From Sphingomonas ginsenosidimutans (lineage in GTDB: Bacteria > Pseudomonadota > Alphaproteobacteria > Sphingomonadales > Sphingomonadaceae): 64,000 nt of DNA. Both the position numbers and the translations under genes were made by a program. Position 1 is the stretch's first letter. Each line of letters begins with the position of its first letter. The notes beneath the pieces were generated by a model. It was given only the letters and a program-made list of their open reading frames with translations. It made no database searches and was not told where the DNA came from. Below are positions 60,087 through 64,000 of this stretch, in pieces. The stretch is from assembly GCF_002374835.1 (NCBI RefSeq), contig NZ_NWVD01000007.1:107118-171117 (forward strand), given 5' to 3'.

Positions 60087-61046
60087 TCACGGAACCAGTA
60101 TCAGCTTACCCACCATGTCGCTGCGCGCCATCGCATCGAAGGCGGCGCGCCAGTCGGCCAGCGGAAATTCGGCGTGGACGCGCGGGCGGATCCGCCCCGA
60201 CGCCGCCAGCGACCAGACCGCGTCGAGATTTTCCCGCCCGCGTTCGGGAAAGCGCCGGCCGTATTCGCCGGCGCGCACGCCGATCACCGAAAACCCCTTG
60301 ATCAGCGGCATGTTGGTGGAAACGGTCGCGATCCGTCCGGAGGTGAAGCCAACGACCAGCAGCCGCCCGCCGAACGCGATGCAGCGCGTCGATTCGTCGA
60401 ACACGTCGCCGCCGACCGGATCGAACACCACGTCGGCGCCGCCGCCGGTCAGTTCCTTCACCGCGTCGCGGAAACCGGGCGCGGGCAGCGTCGCGGCGAC
60501 CGGATAGTCGGTGGCGAGCATCGCCAGTTTCTCCGGCGAGCGCGAGGTCGCGATCACCCGCGCGCCCAGCGCATGCGCCAGATCGACCGCCGCCAGCCCG
60601 ACCCCGCCGGTCGCACCATGGACCAGCAGCCATTCGTCGGGACGCAGCGCGCCCAGCCGCACCAGCGCGACATAGGCGGTGAGATAGGCCGCGCCGACCG
60701 CCGCCCCTTCCGCGAAGGAAAGGTGCGGGGGCAGCGCACGCACCGCGGCGGCATCCACCGCCACCACCTCCGCAAAGCCGCCCAGCCGCGTGCCGGCAAC
60801 CACCGCGTCGCCCGGCGCGAAGCCGTCGCCGGCCAGCACTTCCCCCGCCAATTCCATGCCGGGGGTGAAGGGCAGCGGCGGCTTCAGCTGATAGTCGCCG
60901 CGCGTCATCAGCAGATCGGGATAGTTGAGCGCGGCGGCGCGCACGCGGATCAGCACCTTGCCCGGCGCCGCTTGCGGTTCGGGCAGGTCCGCCAGCGCGG
61001 TGCCCGACAGGTCGGTCGACAGCGCGGAGACGACCAGCGCCTTCAT
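60087..61046 (-). CDS. NADPH:quinone oxidoreductase-like MDR protein
   Basis: A 319-residue zinc-free medium-chain reductase. Landmarks are VRAAALNYPDLLMTRGDYQ, PFTPGMELAGEVL and the cofactor motif VHGATGGVGLAAVDLAHALGARV; no structural zinc cysteines are present. It would reduce quinones or enoyl compounds with NADPH. It overlaps the TetR gene by 4 nt, so both are probably on one transcript and self-controlled. Confidence 0.9.
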   Translation of the reverse strand: MKALVVSALSTDLSGTALADLPEPQAAPGKVLIRVRAAALNYPDLLMTRGDYQLKPPLPFTPGMELAGEVLAGDGFAPGDAVVAGTRLGGFAEVVAVDAAAVRALPPHLSFAEGAAVGAAYLTAYVALVRLGALRPDEWLLVHGATGGVGLAAVDLAHALGARVIATSRSPEKLAMLATDYPVAATLPAPGFRDAVKELTGGGADVVFDPVGGDVFDESTRCIAFGGRLLVVGFTSGRIATVSTNMPLIKGFSVIGVRAGEYGRRFPERGRENLDAVWSLAASGRIRPRVHAEFPLADWRAAFDAMARSDMVGKLILVP

Positions 61047-61636
61047 TCCACGGGCGCCCGGTGGGTCATGATGGCGAGCAGCCGGTCGAACAGCGTTTCC
61101 ATGTCGAGATGCGGCGCGTGCACTTTGCTCAGCCCCAGGGTGATGAGGCCGTAGGCGCGAACCTCCGCATCATTTCGTTCGAACCCGGCGTCGGTCAGGC
61201 AGCGGGCGAGGAAATCGAGCATCAGCGAGTCGTGCCGCTCCACCGCTGCGCGGGCGCGCGGGTCGCTTTCGGCCCAGGCGCGCATCGCGATCGCCAGCCG
61301 CGACGACCCGCGCCGACGCACCGTCTGCCCCAGCAGGCGGATGCGATCGATCGGATCGGGCGCGGCGCGTTCCAGCGCCTCGATCAGGCCGGTCAGTTGG
61401 GCTTCGGCGAAATAGCGCGCCAATTGCCCCTGATAGGCGTCGAAGTCCGCGAAATGATGGTAGAAACTGCCCGTCGAGACGCGCAGCTCCTCCGACAGCG
61501 GGCGCAGCTTGAGCGCACGCAATCCGCCGCGCCGAAGCAACGACTGACCGGCCTCCAGCCAGTCTTGTGGAGTGAGGTCCGGCGCCCGTGCGGGGGCGGC
61601 GGATGAGGGTGAAACGCTTGACATCCCGGCGACCAT
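61043..61636 (-). CDS. TetR-family transcriptional regulator
   Basis: About 197 residues. The helix-turn-helix is LRALKLRPLSEELRVSTGSFYHHFADFDAY, standard for TetR; the C-terminal ~120 residues are the ligand-binding helical part. Start could also be ATG at 61624. It is divergent from the thiolase gene with 71 bp between starts and probably controls both sides, including the quinone oxidoreductase. Confidence 0.9.
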   Translation of the reverse strand: MVAGMSSVSPSSAAPARAPDLTPQDWLEAGQSLLRRGGLRALKLRPLSEELRVSTGSFYHHFADFDAYQGQLARYFAEAQLTGLIEALERAAPDPIDRIRLLGQTVRRRGSSRLAIAMRAWAESDPRARAAVERHDSLMLDFLARCLTDAGFERNDAEVRAYGLITLGLSKVHAPHLDMETLFDRLLAIMTHRAPVE

Positions 61637-61707
61637 AACGAAGGTTATGTCGGAAAGCGGCGCCCGTAAAGCGCTGTCTGACAGACATGGTGGATTGGAG
61701 AATTTCG

Positions 61708-62967
61708 ATGGGAGAGGCCTATATCATCGACGCCGTGCGCACGCCGCGCGGCATCGGCAAGCAGGGCAAGGGCGCACTGGCCGACCTGCACCCGCAGCAT
61801 CTGGCGGCGACGGTCCTCAAGGCGCTGAAAGATCGTAACAATCTGAATACCGCCGAGGTGGACGATGTGATCTGGTCGACCTCCACGCAGCGCGGCAAGC
61901 AGGGCGGTGACTTGGGCCGGATGGCGGCACTGGACGCCGGTTTCGACGTCAAGGCGTCGGGCGTGACGCTGGACCGGTTCTGCGGCGGCGGCATCACCGC
62001 GGTGAATTTCGCCGCGGCGCAGATCATGAGCGGGATGGAAGACCTGGTCATCGCAGGCGGCACCGAGATGATGAGCCTGACCGCCGCGATGTCGCAGGAG
62101 GACATGGAGAGCGGCAAGCCGATGCTGGGCATGGGATCGGGCAACCCGCATCTCGACGTGCTGCATCCGCAGAGCCACCAGGGCGTGTGCGGCGACGCGA
62201 TCGCCAGCATGGAGGGCATCACCCGCGAGGATCTGGACGCGCTGGGCCTGGAAAGCCAGCGCAAGGCGGCGATCGCGATCGCCGAGGGCCGGTTCGACAA
62301 GTCGCTGGTGCCCGTCACCGACGATGACGGCAACGTCATCCTCGACCATGAGGAATTTCCCCGGCCGCAGACCACGGCCGAGGGGCTGGCCAGCCTGAAG
62401 CCGTCGTTCGCGGCGCTGGCGGACATGCCGTACAACAAGGCGGGCGACACGTTCCGCAAGCAGATCAACCGCCGCTACCCCGACTTGGAAATCCAGCATT
62501 TCCACCATGCGGGCAATTCGTCGGGCGTGGTCGACGGCGCGGCGGCGGTCCTGCTGGCGTCGAAGGAATATGCCGAGGCGCACGGGTTGACGCCGCGCGC
62601 GCGGATCGTGGCGATGGCCAATGTCGGCGACGACCCCACGCTGATGCTCAACGCGCCGGTCCCGGCGGCGAAGAAGGTGCTGGCCAAGGCGGGCCTGACC
62701 AAGGACGATATCGACCTGTGGGAGATCAACGAGGCGTTCGCAGTGGTGGCGGAGAAATTCATCCGCGACCTCGACCTCGACCGGTCGAAGGTGAACGTCA
62801 ACGGTGGCTCGATCGCGCTGGGCCACCCGATCGGCGCGACCGGCGCGATCCTGATCGGCACGGTGGTCGACGAGCTGGAACGGCAGGGCAAGCGGTACGG
62901 GCTGGTGACGATGTGCGCGGCGGGCGGGATGGCCCCGGCGATCATCGTCGAGCGCATCGGCGCCTGA
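61708..62967 (+). CDS. Acetyl-CoA C-acyltransferase (thiolase)
   Basis: A 419-residue thiolase. The acylated cysteine is Cys92 in LDRFCGGGITAVN; the C-terminal catalytic residues are the histidine in GGSIALGHPIGATGA and the second cysteine in TMCAAGGMAPAII. It performs thiolysis of 3-ketoacyl-CoA in beta-oxidation or, in reverse, condensation. The ATG at 61708 (MGEAYIIDAVRTPR) has GGAGAA upstream. It is followed after 66 bp by the truncated acyl-CoA ligase, which fits a fatty-acid-type degradation unit. Confidence 0.94.
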   Translation: MGEAYIIDAVRTPRGIGKQGKGALADLHPQHLAATVLKALKDRNNLNTAEVDDVIWSTSTQRGKQGGDLGRMAALDAGFDVKASGVTLDRFCGGGITAVNFAAAQIMSGMEDLVIAGGTEMMSLTAAMSQEDMESGKPMLGMGSGNPHLDVLHPQSHQGVCGDAIASMEGITREDLDALGLESQRKAAIAIAEGRFDKSLVPVTDDDGNVILDHEEFPRPQTTAEGLASLKPSFAALADMPYNKAGDTFRKQINRRYPDLEIQHFHHAGNSSGVVDGAAAVLLASKEYAEAHGLTPRARIVAMANVGDDPTLMLNAPVPAAKKVLAKAGLTKDDIDLWEINEAFAVVAEKFIRDLDLDRSKVNVNGGSIALGHPIGATGAILIGTVVDELERQGKRYGLVTMCAAGGMAPAIIVERIGA

Positions 62968-63033
62968 CCCACCGGACGACGTGACGGGTGGCGGGGCCGA
63001 CAGACGCCCCGCGCCCGAGGAGAGAGACCGACC

Positions 63034-63756
63034 ATGCTGCATCCCGTCGCGCACGCGCGCACCCACCCGGACAAGCCCGCCTATATCATGGCGGCAACCG
63101 GAGAGACCGTAACCTATGGCGAGCTGGACCGGCGCGCCAATCAGGGCGCGCACCTGCTGCGCGCGCTGGGCGTGGGGCGCGGCGACGGGATCGCCATCAT
63201 GCTGGACAACCACCCGCGCTATCTGGAGATCATGTGGGCGGCGGAGCGAATCGGCGCCTATGTCACGTGCATTTCGTCCAAGCTGATGGTCGACGAGGCG
63301 GAATATATCGTGCGCGACGGCGCGTGCCGCGTGTTCATCGCCTCCACCGCGGTATCCTGCTGTGCGGAGCAGCTGGGACCGCGGATCGCCGACCTGGCGC
63401 GCTTCACGGTCGGCGGGACGATCGACGGGTTCGACGGTTACGAGGCGGCACGCGACGCGCAACCCGACACGCCGGTGGCGGACCCCGCGCACGGGCAGGT
63501 GATGCTGTATTCGTCGGGCACCACTGGCAAGCCCAAGGGCGTGCGCTTCCCGCTGCCGGAGGAGCCGTTCGGCGAACACGTCTCGCCGCTGGTCGGGCTG
63601 GGGCGGGCGCTGTACGGCTGGACGTCCGACATGGTCTATCTCAGCCCAGCGCCGATGTACCATGCCGCGCCGCTGCGCTGGTCAATGGCGGTCAACCAGA
63701 TCGGCGGCACCGTGGTCATCATGGAGAAGTTCGACGCCGAGCGCGCGCTGGTGAGC
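63034..63756 (+). pseudogene. Acyl-CoA synthetase (AMP-binding), disrupted by an IS element
   Basis: The first ~241 codons of an acyl-CoA ligase of the ANL superfamily. The P-loop-like motif YSSGTTGKPKGV is intact, as are the opening THPDKPAYIM and APMYHAAPLRW. The similarity stops after VVIMEKFDAERALVS at about 63756; the following bases are the left end of an IS3-family element. The remaining ~270 codons with the C-terminal hinge lysine are missing from the window and may lie beyond the element. As it stands the product is truncated and unlikely to be active. Confidence 0.85.
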
Positions 63757-64000
63757 TGCCCCCTTCTGAGTGGTCCATCGACTATGACAGTCTGGACCAA
63801 GGAAGGGACAACGAATGCCAGCGAAGAAGCACAAGCCGGAGGAGATCATCGGCAAGCTGCGTGAGGCGGAGATCATGCTGGGCCAGGGCGGCACGACTGC
63901 TGAGGCATGCCGGCGCATCGCAGTCAGCGAGCAGACGTATTACCGCTGGCGCAAGGAATATGGCGGCCTGAAGACGGATCAGGCGCGTCGGATGAAGGAT
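63757..64000 (+). mobile_element. Left end of an IS3-family insertion sequence
   Basis: The element appears to begin at about 63757 with tgcccccttctgagtggtcc, which has the look of IS3-type inverted ends, followed by 58 bp of leader and then orfA. The right end is outside the window, so the target duplication and total length cannot be read. Confidence 0.75.
63815..64000 (+). CDS. IS3-family transposase OrfA, partial
   Basis: The first 62 codons. The protein begins MPAKKHKPEEIIGKLREAEI and carries the helix-turn-helix region TTAEACRRIAVSEQTYYRWRKEYGG, as in OrfA of the IS407/IS3 group. It would be followed by OrfB with the DDE core, normally reached by a -1 frameshift; that part is not in view. 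AAGGGA precedes the ATG. Confidence 0.9.
   Translation, partial: MPAKKHKPEEIIGKLREAEIMLGQGGTTAEACRRIAVSEQTYYRWRKEYGGLKTDQARRMKD

Noticed and set aside
61645..63663. A 672-codon minus-strand frame across thiolase and ligase
   Set aside because: It is an antisense artefact; the thiolase and ligase motifs are on the plus strand.

Overview
The window is a high-GC chromosomal segment from an alphaproteobacterium of the Sphingomonas type. The evidence is the combination of genes: a dnaG-rpoD pair with a very acidic sigma-70 N-terminus, a ChpT-type phosphotransferase beside che genes, a PmtA-like phospholipid methyltransferase, ribosomal protein S9 with an alphaproteobacterial N-terminal extension, a long two-domain NadE, a large TonB receptor in a glycan locus, and an EcfG-type general-stress promoter motif. 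Nearly all of the window is ordinary chromosome. Mobile or accessory signs are limited to a MITE-like element near the left end, one AT-rich orphan gene, REP-type palindromes, and an IS3-family element entering at the right edge.

Layout. 1-5.7 kb: end of an RNase T2 gene, a small transposon-like palindrome, an AT-rich membrane protein, then a minus-strand run with a CoxE-like VWA protein, a CHAP amidase, an AraC regulator, a MoxR ATPase and an unknown protein. 5.9-22.5 kb: core information and metabolism genes (rpoD, dnaG, yqeY-like, carA, carB, greA, a kinase-like gene that seems to start at CTG, eno, ftsB, rpoH, rluD-type). A four-gene membrane-stress cluster lies in the middle of this stretch behind an EcfG-like promoter. 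22.4-28.9 kb: a JAMM protease followed by chpT-cheA-cheW-cheY-cheB-cheR. 28.9-34.0 kb: cell-wall amidase, RNase P RNA, J-domain protein, [2Fe-2S] protein, heme A synthase, an exported protein, and rplM-rpsI with a terminator-like hairpin in the leader.

34.3-38.4 kb: phospholipid genes (pmtA-like, a membrane protein, a class III aminotransferase with a long N-terminus, psd). 38.3-50.5 kb: a carbohydrate-utilisation locus with a GH43-type enzyme, a DUF6445-like protein, a TonB receptor, a flavin halogenase-like protein, a GH144-type glucanase, a LacI regulator and a GH3 beta-glucosidase. Three near-identical 14-bp palindromes tie the two promoter regions of this locus to the LacI protein, and GH144 plus GH3 suggests growth on beta-1,2-glucan or a related glucan.

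50.5-64 kb: an SDR / zinc dehydrogenase / SRPBCC operon, nadE, a multi-PAS hybrid histidine kinase, then a catabolic group (GMC oxidoreductase, quinone oxidoreductase, TetR, thiolase, acyl-CoA ligase). The ligase is broken after about 240 codons by the left end of an IS3-family element.

No tRNA, rRNA or CRISPR array was seen. The most notable observations are the operator-linked glucan locus with its halogenase-like member, the EcfG-like promoter of the membrane-stress cluster, the CTG start coupled to the greA stop, the rplM leader hairpin, the MITE-like element, and the insertion into the acyl-CoA ligase.
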